DNA of 64,000 nt from [Clostridium] aerotolerans DSM 5434. GTDB lineage: Bacteria > Bacillota > Clostridia > Lachnospirales > Lachnospiraceae. Every line of letters starts with the position of its first letter. Position 1 is the first letter of the stretch. The stretch spans positions 1-64,000 of the forward strand of contig NZ_JHWJ01000006.1 in the NCBI RefSeq assembly GCF_000687555.1, read 5' to 3'. The notes under the pieces are model-generated. The model was not told where the DNA came from and made no database searches. It worked only from the letters and a program-made list of their open reading frames with translations. Of this stretch, positions 51,196 to 60,582 are shown piece after piece. The position numbers were made by a program, and so were the translations under genes.

Positions 51196-52977
51196 ATGAA
51201 TAAATTTAAAAGCAATATAAAATTATTTATATACACGATCCGGTTGCTATGTAAGATAAATAAAAAAATTTTTGCTTTTTCAGTCCTGCTTTCTATCATA
51301 AATGGAGTGTTTCCTATTGCTACACTTTTATTAAGTCAAAGAATTATTAATGAGATACAATTACTGAAAAGACCATTCAGTATTTTGTTGCAATTAATAA
51401 TCATATATTTTGCAATATCTGGTATTGGAACTATATTGCAAAATATAAATGGATATGTATTAAGTAAGCTTAATAACATATTACAATATGGCATCAATAA
51501 AATTATTATTGAGAAGTGTTCAAAATTATCCTTAGAAACGCTTGAAAGAACAGAAACGTATGACACGATAGCACGTCTGGAGCAAGATATCGCGACGAAG
51601 CCTTATCAAACGTTACAAGCTATCATGAGTATATTTTCTAATGGGGTATCTGCTGTATTAGCTTCTGTCATAATAATCAGCTGGAATGTGTGGGTGGAAA
51701 TTATCTTGCTGATTATCTCCATATCAATGTTTATGGGTGAGATTTTTATAGGTAATAAAGAATTTATTATGAAATATAAAAGAAGTGATAAGGAAAGAGA
51801 ATCCTGGTACTACTCCTATCTTCTAACTCATGACACCGCCTTTAAAGAGATAAAATCTTATGGGTTAAAAAATCACTTTATAAATAAGTATATAGAGCTG
51901 AGTAATATCTTTATCTCCCAATCAAATCAAATTGAGAAATTTAAAACGATCCTAAATATATCAATTGCACTGATTCAAGACGTGTTCAGTCTGGTAACGA
52001 TGATTATGGCAATTCATGCCGCTTACATTGGCTCTATCATGATTGGTACAGCTATGTCATTTTTAAATGCAATTAACATGGTCCAGGGATCTACAAATGC
52101 TGTAGCCTCAGGAATTTATACTATATATAATTCAAATCTGTATATCAGATTACTGGAAGAGTTCTTGGATGATTCTGACGGAGAGGAAGAGTTAGACAGC
52201 GATACGAAATTAAACGTAGAAAGAATTTCTTCACTGGAGCTATCTGGAGTCGGATATGATTATCCGGAATTTAGAGACGTCTTAAGGAATGTTACGTTAA
52301 GACTCGATATTGGAGAGCAAATCGCCATTGTTGGTAAAAATGGATCAGGCAAGAGTACACTTTTTAAAATCATATGTGGGCTTTATAAAACCTCAAGAGG
52401 GAAATTTTTTGTCAATGGCCAGGATATAAATGAATGTAATGTTGAATCGTATAGAAAAAGAACCTCAGTATTATTTCAAGATTTCTTAAAATTTGAGGGG
52501 TCATTAGAAGAGAATATCGTGATTGGAGATATCAATCATCAGGCTAATAGGGAAGAAATACATATAGCATTGGATAAAGCAAATGTTAATTTCTTAAAAA
52601 GCAATGGTTACTATGATCTGGCTAAAACATTAGGAAATTGGTTTGATAATGGAAGTCAGCTTTCGGGAGGGCAATGGCAAAAGATAGCTTTAGCTAGAGC
52701 TTATTACAGGAAAGCAGATGTCATTTTACTAGATGAACCGAGCTCAGCTCTGGATGCAATGGCTGAAATGAAAATATTTAAAAGCTTTTTTGAAATTAGC
52801 AAAGATAAAATTGGTATATATATCACACATAGAGTAAAAATAGCAAAAAACGCCACTAAGATAGTTGTAATAGAAGGTGGTGAAATCGTTGGAATTGGTA
52901 ATCATGAAAGATTAATGCAAGAATGCGCCGTTTATAGAGATATGTATTGTGAAGAGCTAAAAGATATTAATGAATAA
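51196..52977 (+). CDS. ABC exporter of the RiPP locus
   Basis: 593 residues; no strong ribosome-binding site (TGAGGATTATA before ATG). Six TM helices (about 22-320) and an ATPase domain with Walker A GKNGSGKST, signature LSGGQWQK, Walker B VILLDEPSSALD and H-loop YITHRVKIA. No C39 peptidase domain, so the leader must be removed by another protease. The TM part resembles lantibiotic-type exporters (half transporter, homodimer). Its place behind the precursor makes it the presumed exporter of the mature peptide. Confidence 0.9.
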   Translation: MNKFKSNIKLFIYTIRLLCKINKKIFAFSVLLSIINGVFPIATLLLSQRIINEIQLLKRPFSILLQLIIIYFAISGIGTILQNINGYVLSKLNNILQYGINKIIIEKCSKLSLETLERTETYDTIARLEQDIATKPYQTLQAIMSIFSNGVSAVLASVIIISWNVWVEIILLIISISMFMGEIFIGNKEFIMKYKRSDKERESWYYSYLLTHDTAFKEIKSYGLKNHFINKYIELSNIFISQSNQIEKFKTILNISIALIQDVFSLVTMIMAIHAAYIGSIMIGTAMSFLNAINMVQGSTNAVASGIYTIYNSNLYIRLLEEFLDDSDGEEELDSDTKLNVERISSLELSGVGYDYPEFRDVLRNVTLRLDIGEQIAIVGKNGSGKSTLFKIICGLYKTSRGKFFVNGQDINECNVESYRKRTSVLFQDFLKFEGSLEENIVIGDINHQANREEIHIALDKANVNFLKSNGYYDLAKTLGNWFDNGSQLSGGQWQKIALARAYYRKADVILLDEPSSALDAMAEMKIFKSFFEISKDKIGIYITHRVKIAKNATKIVVIEGGEIVGIGNHERLMQECAVYRDMYCEELKDINE

Positions 52978-53107
52978 ATTTGTGAAAGAATTATTTTATA
53001 TTAATATTCGCCTCACAAATTTTTAAGATGACCATAACACTGATAATTATCAATTGATTTTTGAAGTATCATTTGTTGACCGAATCGACCAGAGTAACAG
53101 CGAGAAC

Positions 53108-53141
53108 AGGAATGCAGATAAATAATCTGCATTCCTATTTT
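53108..53141. terminator. Bidirectional hairpin terminator
   Basis: AGGAATGCAGAT (53108-53119) and ATCTGCATTCCT (53125-53136) form a perfect 12-bp stem with a 5-base loop between the convergent exporter and LysR genes, followed by ATTTT. It overlaps the last codons of the LysR gene. Confidence 0.7.
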
Positions 53142-54016
53142 GCCGTACAAAGATCTATAAAAGCCTGCATCAGTGGACTGATCCATTTGTTTTTATGATA
53201 ACCGCAGACAGCAGTAACCTGTACATTAGATAAATCTGTGGGTATCTCCACCAGTTCCCCGCGGTCAAGTTCCTCCTGTACGGAAAATTTGGGCAGAAAC
53301 GAGATGCCGACAGAGCTCTTAACCAGATTTTTAATCGTAGGGATACTCCATAATTCAATTGTGTGATCTAAAAGAATGGATTTTTCACGTATATACCGTT
53401 CAAAAAGTTGCCTGAAAATGCTATTAGGCTCATTAATTATAAATGAAATTGGAATTTGCTGATCGGGTGTTATAAAATCCGGAAAGCGCTTCTTTGTTTC
53501 AGGGGAAGCCACTAATATGATCGGAAAGGTTCCCATTGGGATAGTAATTAAATTGGATCCATATCCACTCACATTTTCATAAAATACCCCAATATCCAGA
53601 GTTCCATTGATAAGCTCATCACGAATATCGTAGCAATTCATGGATCGAAGAAATAAACGGGCATTGGGAGCCTGCTGATGAAATTCCTTGAGAATTGGCG
53701 GCATTTTATAGCATAACTGGGTTTCTGCAATACCTATCTGCAAATCTCCCTGGCATTCTGCAAGATCATTTTCAAAGTAACGCATTTTATTGACGGATGT
53801 GAGAACATCATTTACATATGGTACGAGCTGTTTTCCGGCTTTTGTCAACATCATGCGCCTGCCAATTTTTTCAAACAATTTTGTTGATAATTCCTGCTCC
53901 ATCTGTCCCATCTGAAATGTAATAGTAGATTGGGTATAATTTAGTTTTGCTGCGGCTTTAATGAAACTGCCTTCTTCAACAATTGTTTTAAAGGTATAAA
54001 GATATTTAAAGTCCAA
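53135..54016 (-). CDS. LysR-family regulator
   Basis: About 293 residues from TTG 54016, which is preferred over GTG 54025 because GAGGTGA then lies 5 bases before it and the protein starts (M)DFKYLYTFKTIVEEGSFIKA, the usual LysR length. Helix-turn-helix AAAKLNYTQSTITFQMGQME; effector-binding domain about 90-290 (FLRSMNCYDIRDELINGTLD). It is divergent from a LysE-type exporter gene, a classical pairing in which the regulator senses the exported amino acid. Perfect operator dyad at 54034-54054. Confidence 0.9.
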   Translation of the reverse strand: MDFKYLYTFKTIVEEGSFIKAAAKLNYTQSTITFQMGQMEQELSTKLFEKIGRRMMLTKAGKQLVPYVNDVLTSVNKMRYFENDLAECQGDLQIGIAETQLCYKMPPILKEFHQQAPNARLFLRSMNCYDIRDELINGTLDIGVFYENVSGYGSNLITIPMGTFPIILVASPETKKRFPDFITPDQQIPISFIINEPNSIFRQLFERYIREKSILLDHTIELWSIPTIKNLVKSSVGISFLPKFSVQEELDRGELVEIPTDLSNVQVTAVCGYHKNKWISPLMQAFIDLCTAK

Positions 54017-54033
54017 AGTAGTCACCTCACTAA

Positions 54034-54054
54034 TAGTTCAAAAATATTGAACTA
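54034..54054. promoter_or_regulatory. LysR operator, perfect 8-5-8 dyad
   Basis: TAGTTCAA (54034-54041) and TTGAACTA (54047-54054) with a 5-base gap, 18 bp before the LysR start and facing the LysE gene. It fits the T-N11-A type of LysR box. Confidence 0.65.
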
Positions 54055-54201
54055 TAAATATGAATATATCGATTTGAATGAATGATAATTTAATGATATC
54101 ATAACACTATGAAGAGACAAATGCAATCAGGCATTTATGAATTAATGGGATTCCCATGCTGTATGCATACAGTTAAATTACATCTCTGGAGGGTACATAC
54201 T

Positions 54202-54783
54202 ATGAATTTATCAGCCTTTTTTTCTTACACATTTTTAACTGCGTATACGCCTGGGCCAAATAACATTATGTCTATGACAAATGCTGGACGGGATGGTTTC
54301 AGGCGTTCTATTTCGTTTTTTACTGGTATCTTTACTGGATTTGTTATTGTGATGTCAGCGTGTGCTGCTTTTTCTACGTTGTTGTATGAGTATATCCCTT
54401 CCATTAAGCCAGCTATGATTTTTATAGGAGCGGCTTATATTCTTTATTTGGCATGGACCGTATGGAGAGATAAGCCGAATAAAAAAAACAATGGAATCAC
54501 GCAGGCAAATACTTTTTTATCTGGAATACTCCTCCAATTTGTTAATGTTAAAATCATATTGTACGGAATCACTGCAATGTCTTCGTATGTTCTGCCACAC
54601 TATCATGATGTGGTTACCATTGAGATGTTTGCTTTACTGCTTGCCTTGATTGGCACCTCAGGTTGCCTTTGCTGGGCTGTATTCGGCGCAGTGTTTGAAA
54701 AAATATTTAACAAATACCGTAAGGGTATTAATATCATTATGGCCTTATTACTGGTGTATTGTGCCTTGTCATTATTTTTATAG
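54202..54783 (+). CDS. LysE/RhtB-family amino-acid exporter
   Basis: 193 residues from ATG 54202, 7 bases behind GGAGGGT. Family start FLTAYTPGPNNIMSMTNAGR, with the conserved GPNN and a following G-R/K-x-G region, then six TM helices. An upstream in-frame ATG 54109 would add 31 non-conserved residues. LysE/RhtB proteins export basic or neutral amino acids such as lysine, threonine or homoserine; the substrate is not clear here. Divergent LysR regulator. Confidence 0.9.
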   Translation: MNLSAFFSYTFLTAYTPGPNNIMSMTNAGRDGFRRSISFFTGIFTGFVIVMSACAAFSTLLYEYIPSIKPAMIFIGAAYILYLAWTVWRDKPNKKNNGITQANTFLSGILLQFVNVKIILYGITAMSSYVLPHYHDVVTIEMFALLLALIGTSGCLCWAVFGAVFEKIFNKYRKGINIIMALLLVYCALSLFL

Positions 54784-54857
54784 AAGCTGAAAATTTTGAA
54801 GGTTGCAAATGAAGTTTGATATGGGTGAAATAAAATTTGGGAGGATAGGAATCTAAG

Positions 54858-55889
54858 ATGGATAAAACAGCACTGTTAATACATGAAAAGGCTCTTGAGC
54901 TTGGTTATGAAAAATGCGGTATCATCCCAGTTGAAATGATGTCCGGATACGAAGAAAAGTTTCATGAACGGACACAAAAGATACCAGGGTCCCAACCCTT
55001 TTATCAAGGGCAGGAGCGCCTTTTAAAATTTAAAGAGGAGTATCCGTGGGCAAAGTCAGTCGTGATCCTTGCGAAGTCATATTCAAAATACGAGGTACCA
55101 GAATCATTAAACGGACACATTGCAAAACATTATTTAATGGATACCCGTGTAAATGAAGGTACAACGGAATTTCAAAACAGCATTCTGCTGGAGCAATATA
55201 TGCAGGATTTGGGTATGCGTACAGCTATCAACCGAAAATTTGGAATCATTGGGATGCGCTGGGCCGCTATGCAGGCAGGGATAGGCGTCATTCGCCGTAA
55301 TAATTTTTTCTATACAGAATCAGGCTCATGGATTGGTTTAGAAGCATTTCTGGTGGACGGTGAAATGGAGCTGATCGAAGAGACGAGGCTGAAACCTTGC
55401 CCTCCAAACTGTGACCGCTGCATTAAGGCCTGTCCGACCAAATCGCTATGCGAAGCCTATGCCATGAATCCATTAAAATGTGTTTCTTTTCTAACAACAT
55501 TTGGGGGCAGAGATCTTTCTAATGAGCCTCTGGCTGCTGAGTTTGGGGATTGGATTTACGGCTGTGATATTTGCCAGGATGTTTGTCCCATGAATCATGG
55601 GAAATGGGGAGGCACCGAAAAGTTCCCTGAGTTAGAAGAACTATCAGACGTAGTAACGGTAGAAAACATATTAAACATGGATGAGGAGATCTATAAGGAG
55701 AAAATTCAACCTAAATTCTTTTACCTTGCTCCTGATGAGTTATGGAAATGGCAAGTAAACACACTAAATTACATGAATAATCATTTTGATCAAACATATA
55801 GTTCAGCTATTTCAGAGGCACGCAATAGTAAATATCCAAAGGTGAGGGAAATGGCAACTGCTATATGTCTGAAAAGAGAAATTTCGTAA
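54858..55889 (+). CDS. QueG-like (epoxyqueuosine reductase-related) 4Fe-4S protein
   Basis: 343 residues behind GGGAGGA. The cobalamin-binding-like core (FGIIGMRWAAMQAGIGVIRR and SWIGLEAFLVDGEM) and two 4Fe-4S sites, CPPNCDRCIKACPTKSL and CDICQDVCPMN, are as in QueG, which reduces epoxyqueuosine in tRNA. The C-terminal HEAT-like extension is short (ISEARNSKYPKVREMATAIC). No queuosine genes are nearby and the N-terminus differs from QueG, so a different reductive activity is possible, as for the smaller relative at 16111. Confidence 0.78.
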   Translation: MDKTALLIHEKALELGYEKCGIIPVEMMSGYEEKFHERTQKIPGSQPFYQGQERLLKFKEEYPWAKSVVILAKSYSKYEVPESLNGHIAKHYLMDTRVNEGTTEFQNSILLEQYMQDLGMRTAINRKFGIIGMRWAAMQAGIGVIRRNNFFYTESGSWIGLEAFLVDGEMELIEETRLKPCPPNCDRCIKACPTKSLCEAYAMNPLKCVSFLTTFGGRDLSNEPLAAEFGDWIYGCDICQDVCPMNHGKWGGTEKFPELEELSDVVTVENILNMDEEIYKEKIQPKFFYLAPDELWKWQVNTLNYMNNHFDQTYSSAISEARNSKYPKVREMATAICLKREIS

Positions 55890-55918
55890 AAAAGATTTAT
55901 TACAATCCGTCTCAAATT

Positions 55919-55970
55919 AGCACCTCAAATGTCTGCTGTAGTTTCAGTCCACATTTGAGGTGCTTTTTGT
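55919..55970 (+). terminator. Rho-independent terminator
   Basis: AGCACCTCAAATGT (55919-55932) pairs perfectly with ACATTTGAGGTGCT (55951-55964), followed by TTTT. Confidence 0.85.
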
Positions 55971-56079
55971 TGCAGCGGGTCCTTTATATAGAGCATGCTT
56001 TTCTGCGGAATAGATTCAAAGAACTACGTAATGGTAATTTGTATTTTCTCCTGACAGTCCGGAGTGATTCTTTGGTGTC

Positions 56080-56913
56080 TTAAATCAATTTCAACTTGAT
56101 AAATGCTTTATACAGTCCATCCTGATCTACATCATCCGTAATATAATCAGCCATTTCTTTAATTTCATTTCCTCCGTTGCCCATTGCAACGCCATAAGCA
56201 CAGCATTGTAGCATTGGTATATCAATTTTTGCATCACCAAAAGCTATGGTATTTGAAAGATCAGCCTGTAAATAAGTTAGTAAATGTTTAATTGCATTGG
56301 CTTTATTGATCCCTTTTGTGCATAGATCTCCGAAAAGTGCTTCTTCCCCTTTCCCGCCCCATATGCCAGATTCCAAGTCAGGAAAATGTTTTTTCGTATC
56401 CAGAAAGTCTTGATAGGAGTTCAGAACATAGCTGATTTTATTAACATCACTGCGATAAAGTTCTCCGCCGAAAATCATATCAGGAAAGACATCGCGAACG
56501 GTCAAACAATTTGCGCCTTCCTTGCCTTTTCTTTTGGAATATTCCTGAATCGTCACCTCTGCTCTGGTTTCAAATGCTTCACTTGCAAAAAGTCCATTAT
56601 TACTCTCTAAATAAAATTCAAGTCCCCGAAGATGTAACCAGTCCACAATATTCTTGCATTGTTCCTTGGTAATCATCTGATGCATTATGACATGACCATG
56701 ATCTTCCACATAGCTTCCATTTCCGCCGATCATTCCATCCAGGCCAATATCCCAGATGTTCTGATATACTTCTGCCTTGCTGCGGCCCGTGCTTATATAA
56801 ACTTTATGACCATTTTCTCTGGCTCTTCGGATTGCTTCTACAGCTGATTGAGGTAGATTGTTTTCGTAATCAACCAATGTTCCGTCTACATCTATGAATA
56901 TTATTTTTCCCAT
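56080..56913 (-). CDS. HAD-IIB (Cof-type) phosphatase
   Basis: 277 residues behind AAAGGAG. HAD motif I FIDVDGTLVDYENN with nucleophile D8 and acid D10, motif II YISTGRSKAEV, motif III lysine in KGINKANAIKHLL and motif IV AFGDAKIDIPMLQ. The C2B cap domain (about 85-195) marks the Cof family, which dephosphorylates sugar phosphates, nucleotides or flavin cofactors. Substrate not predictable. Confidence 0.9.
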   Translation of the reverse strand: MGKIIFIDVDGTLVDYENNLPQSAVEAIRRARENGHKVYISTGRSKAEVYQNIWDIGLDGMIGGNGSYVEDHGHVIMHQMITKEQCKNIVDWLHLRGLEFYLESNNGLFASEAFETRAEVTIQEYSKRKGKEGANCLTVRDVFPDMIFGGELYRSDVNKISYVLNSYQDFLDTKKHFPDLESGIWGGKGEEALFGDLCTKGINKANAIKHLLTYLQADLSNTIAFGDAKIDIPMLQCCAYGVAMGNGGNEIKEMADYITDDVDQDGLYKAFIKLKLI

Positions 56914-57140
56914 TATTAATCTCCTTTATCTTAATTAGTATAGCATCTCCTGAAAATACTCCACATGGGTTTAAAATAACCGATTTCATGAGAAATGGCA
57001 AGTGGTATCCTATATAATTTTGATCGTACTTGATTTAATATCACAAATTATTTTATAAGAAAGGCAGTGATATATGATACAATGTGTGAAGGGAATAAGT
57101 AACATTTTGTATTGGAATTTGTTTAAAGGGGGATATGATA

Positions 57141-58100
57141 ATGAAATACAGGTTTGCCTTTTATAAGAAAGAATATTTTGATGATATCGAGGAGTTAATT
57201 TTAAATTCATATCAATGGGAGAATCCCACTTTTGGTTTAAGCCGACTGGAATTTACCAATGGATTGCATCCATCTTTTTTGCGTTATTCAAATGTGTGGG
57301 AGCGAACCGTTGGTGTGTATTTTCTTGATAAGACCATCGTTGCCTGTGCAATGAATGAGGGCAATGATGATGGAACCGTCTTTTTTCTATTCAGAGAGAA
57401 AACGTTTGCCCAGGATAAAGAACTTCTAAAAGACATGATTCATTTTGCGAAAACAACCATGTCATGTGTGGAAGATAAGAATAAAATTAAGCGTTTTGTT
57501 CGTGTCTTGATTCCGGAGTGGAATTCTACTCTGTCAGATCTTATTTTAGAAGAAGGCTTTAAAAAAGAAGAGTGGGGAGAACGGATCCGCATTCGTACAT
57601 TTGATACGGATCCGTATCCTGTTAAGCTGACAGAGGGGTATCGATTCGCGGATGGAAACGAAACTCCTGCATTTTATTTAGCAAATGTACATATGGCTTC
57701 ATTTAACTATAGCATTCGTGAGGTGCCGGATTGTGCAAAGGCATTTTTTGAAATGCGCAACGAAAAGCATTACGATCCATACCTGGATCTTTGCATTTTA
57801 GATCCGCAAAACAGACCTGTAGCCATGGCAATCATATGGTATGACAAGAGGATGCCATATTGTGAATTAGAGCCATTGGGAGTTGCTTTTTGGGAACGGA
57901 GAAAAGGATTGGCGACTGCGATATTAAATGAGGCTTCCAATCGTGTTATGTTAAAATATCCGGAATGCAAAGGCATGACTGGTGGAGATCAACCATTTTA
58001 TGAGGCAACAGGTTATTATGTGACGGACCACGTACCTGCATATCGCTATGATATGGAAATATATCCTTCCTGGGATGAGAGATCAAGGAAGAAGATATGA
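57141..58100 (+). CDS. GNAT-family acetyltransferase, two-domain
   Basis: 319 residues from ATG 57141, 8 bases after AAAGGGGG (ATG 57135 would be too close). Two GNAT-like halves: the first (1-160) is degenerate, the second (about 165-319) has the acetyl-CoA segment LEPLGVAFWERRKGLATAIL with the R/Q-x-x-G-x-A loop. The end QPFYEATGYYVTDHVPAYRY is typical. Tandem GNAT proteins often acetylate antibiotics or small amines; the substrate is unknown. Confidence 0.82.
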   Translation: MKYRFAFYKKEYFDDIEELILNSYQWENPTFGLSRLEFTNGLHPSFLRYSNVWERTVGVYFLDKTIVACAMNEGNDDGTVFFLFREKTFAQDKELLKDMIHFAKTTMSCVEDKNKIKRFVRVLIPEWNSTLSDLILEEGFKKEEWGERIRIRTFDTDPYPVKLTEGYRFADGNETPAFYLANVHMASFNYSIREVPDCAKAFFEMRNEKHYDPYLDLCILDPQNRPVAMAIIWYDKRMPYCELEPLGVAFWERRKGLATAILNEASNRVMLKYPECKGMTGGDQPFYEATGYYVTDHVPAYRYDMEIYPSWDERSRKKI

Positions 58101-58203
58101 ATTGACATAAATGTCCCCACCATCACATAAAATGATAAGGTAAGTTATTGAAAGATTGTCCAAATTAAATATCTTACAGTATTAAAATGTGGAGGTTGGT
58201 TCA

Positions 58204-59046
58204 ATGATAAGGAAAACCAAAAGCTTTAAAGTATTAACTACAGTTGCTATGGTCAGTTGTATGCTCTGGGTAAGTGGTTTCACTGCGAAAGCCCAAACTG
58301 TAAATGAAACAGAACCGAATGATAGTATGGAAACGGCACAACTTATCCAGGCAAATTACGAAAGTGCGGCACAGGTTATTAGCGGCAATAGACCAAATCA
58401 ATATGTAGTAAAAGGGAATACAAGTAAAACAGATGAGGATTGGTATAAGGTCTATTTAAATGCTGGCGTACAATATATTACCTGTAATGATAATCCATTT
58501 GATTATGAAATATATAATTCTGATGGTAATTTAGTAACTTCAGGTACATATACCAAGAGTCGATTATTCCCAGTAGGGTATCCTTTTAACGTATCTTCAA
58601 ACGGAAATTATTATGTTAAAGTCAAGGGTATGACATCTGCATCTTCAAGCTATATATTATTGGTTGGCGGACCTACTTATTCAGTCGCAACCTGTACTGT
58701 TTCATTAGGAAGTATTAATATGAGTGGCAAAGATGTTACTGTTCCTGTTGATTTACGATCAAAGGACACAATACCGGAAGGTTCCGTCGTATACACCATA
58801 TCAATGAGTGGGGTAAAAAGTACTTCTGTAAATGGTATTACAGTAAAAAATGTATCTAAAAACAATACGATTTCTTTGAACAATTATTCATGGGATAAAA
58901 CTGGTCTTGTTTCATTGAATATGCCGCTTAAAAGCAGTTGGCAAATAAATTTCAAATACAATAAAAATAATACTTTTACACCAAAAATCAATTTGTTTTT
59001 TGCATATCCGATAACATCAACGTATGTAAGTGATATAGAATTTTAG
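58204..59046 (+). CDS. Exported PPC-domain protein
   Basis: 280 residues from ATG 58204 behind GGAGGT. Signal peptide KVLTTVAMVSCMLWVSGF, cut near AKAQTVNE. A bacterial pre-peptidase C-terminal (PPC) domain follows at about 35-160: ETEPNDSMETAQLI, DWYKVYLNAGVQYITCND, YYVKVKGM. The remaining 120 residues are beta-rich and unrecognised (VPVDLRSKDTIPEGSVVYTI). There is no protease domain, so it may be a surface or matrix protein. Confidence 0.82.
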   Translation: MIRKTKSFKVLTTVAMVSCMLWVSGFTAKAQTVNETEPNDSMETAQLIQANYESAAQVISGNRPNQYVVKGNTSKTDEDWYKVYLNAGVQYITCNDNPFDYEIYNSDGNLVTSGTYTKSRLFPVGYPFNVSSNGNYYVKVKGMTSASSSYILLVGGPTYSVATCTVSLGSINMSGKDVTVPVDLRSKDTIPEGSVVYTISMSGVKSTSVNGITVKNVSKNNTISLNNYSWDKTGLVSLNMPLKSSWQINFKYNKNNTFTPKINLFFAYPITSTYVSDIEF

Positions 59047-59100
59047 ACGGGGGAATAGTAGGAACCTAGAAAAAATTGTTTGATATAGGGTGTGATATAG

Positions 59101-59185
59101 AAGTATCAAATGTTTGTTTAGACCTTCAAACTGAGGTATAATAATATAACTCAGTTTGAAGGTTTTCTTTATGGGCAAAATAACT
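59101..59185 (+). mobile_element. Relic of an IS256-type 5' end
   Basis: Over about 80 bp this matches the reverse complement of 255-335: first GTTTGT-x-TA then ACCTTCAAACTGA, a similar A/T loop, TCAGTTTG-x-AGGTTTT and an ATG (59171) followed by a similar GGCAAAA. Here the transposase frame stops after seven codons. The element is thus reduced to its leader hairpin, placed just behind the PPC gene. Confidence 0.65.
59122..59167 (+). terminator. IS-derived hairpin that may end PPC-gene transcripts
   Basis: ACCTTCAAACTGAG (59122-59135) and CTCAGTTTGAAGGT (59150-59163) form a perfect 14-bp stem followed by TTTCTTT. Its sequence is that of the IS256-type leader hairpin at 275-316; it could have been recruited as a terminator. 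Confidence 0.55.
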
Positions 59186-59419
59186 GGTAAGTAACAATAA
59201 AGCACAAGTTTGATAATATGGCATAGACGTAATTCAATCATGACAGAAATAATATCTGCCCTTTTGAAAAGTGGCCTCATGGCCCAGGCAGTTTCCTTTC
59301 CCTATGACCAGTATTATACCTCTTTTATAAATGGTGCAGAGTATGTATGAGTTCATTTTAAAGTACATACTATTATGGTAGCAAGATTTATCACCTGTTT
59401 TGTATGGGGGGGGAAATAT

Positions 59420-60477
59420 ATGAGAAAGTATTATATTGATAATATTCGTAATCTATGCATTCTGTTGTTGTTTCCGTATCATACAGCCATGATATTTAAT
59501 AACTACGGTGATAGTTGGTATGTACATAGTAGAGGCACTGAGGCTGCAGGCTTATTCCTCATATCTCTCTATCCCTGGTGGATGGCAATCCTGTTTGCGT
59601 TGGCCGGTATGTCCACGGTTTATGCGTTGAATAAAAGAACAGCGAAAGAATTTTTGGTTGAGAGAGTACATAAGCTTCTCATTCCTTGTATATCCGGAAT
59701 CATTTTACTGGTGCCGGTGCAGACCTATATCGCGCGCCGTAGTTTTTACGGCTATGGTGGAACCTATCTCCAACACCTTCGAGTATTCTTTCAAATGACT
59801 GACTTGAGAGGCTATGATGGACATTTTACACCGGGACATCTTTGGTTTATTATGGATCTCTTTGTTTTTTCCTCTGTTTTTTATTTCCTATGGTCTGGTA
59901 CAGGAACAAAGAAAAGAAACTTAAGGGAGAGAAATTCACTTTGATCCCGCTGATCTCTATGTTTATACTGATTGTTGTGGCAACTCCTATCTTAAATATT
60001 GGGAATAAGAGTCTGGGAGAATATGCTTCTTATTTCTTATTAGGTTACTTTATTCTTAGCATGGAAGAAGTCCAGGAGAGGCTTAAGAGGCATCGTGCAA
60101 TATTGGCTGTACTCTGGGGAGCGCTTATTGTCTGGCGCTGTGTTATGTATAAAATGGGATTAAGCAATTCTCTTCTATGGAACGTGGAGCAGAGACTTCT
60201 GGCATGGGTAGGAATACTGGCAGTATTGGGGCTTGGAAGAAAATATCTGGAGTTTCATAATAAATTTACTGTATACTTTACACCGGTTGCTTTTCCCTTA
60301 TATATATTCCACCAGTCTATCATAGTAATGATAGGGTATTTTACGATTCGTCACGTAAAGGCTGCAATAATTCAGTATATGATTATATGCCTGGCCTCCT
60401 TTGGATTTACCTTACTGGTATATGAGTTATTCAAACGAATCAAAATAGCCAGATTCTTATTCGGAATTAAAAAATAA
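59420..60477 (+). pseudogene. Acyltransferase-3 family membrane protein, frameshifted
   Basis: ATG 59420 opens a frame with the acyltransferase-3 start YYIDNIRNLCILLLFPYHTA and TM segments as far as GHLWFIMDLFVFSSVFYFL, then stops at 59942-59944 after a nonsense tail. The second half (about 59895-60477) continues in another frame as WYRNKEKKLKGEKFTLIPLI and further TM helices to FGIKK. A single insertion or deletion near 59885-59905 explains the break. Family members acylate surface polysaccharides or antibiotics. A run of eight G residues (59406-59413) forms the ribosome-binding site. Confidence 0.75.
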
Positions 60478-60582
60478 AGGGTATGCTGCCAGCTAAACCA
60501 AGAGATATGATAATGAAATAAACGAAAGGTCAAATAACAGAAGGCAAAAATGTACAGAATATAAGAAGAGAGGTATGATAAG

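Noticed and set aside
57010-57210. 66-codon minus-strand frame before the GNAT gene
   Set aside because: It overlaps the promoter and start of a clear plus-strand gene and has no coding signs.
59240-59350. 36-codon frame MTEIISALLKSG... behind the IS256 relic
   Set aside because: Could be further decayed transposase, but similarity is too weak and there is no ribosome-binding site.
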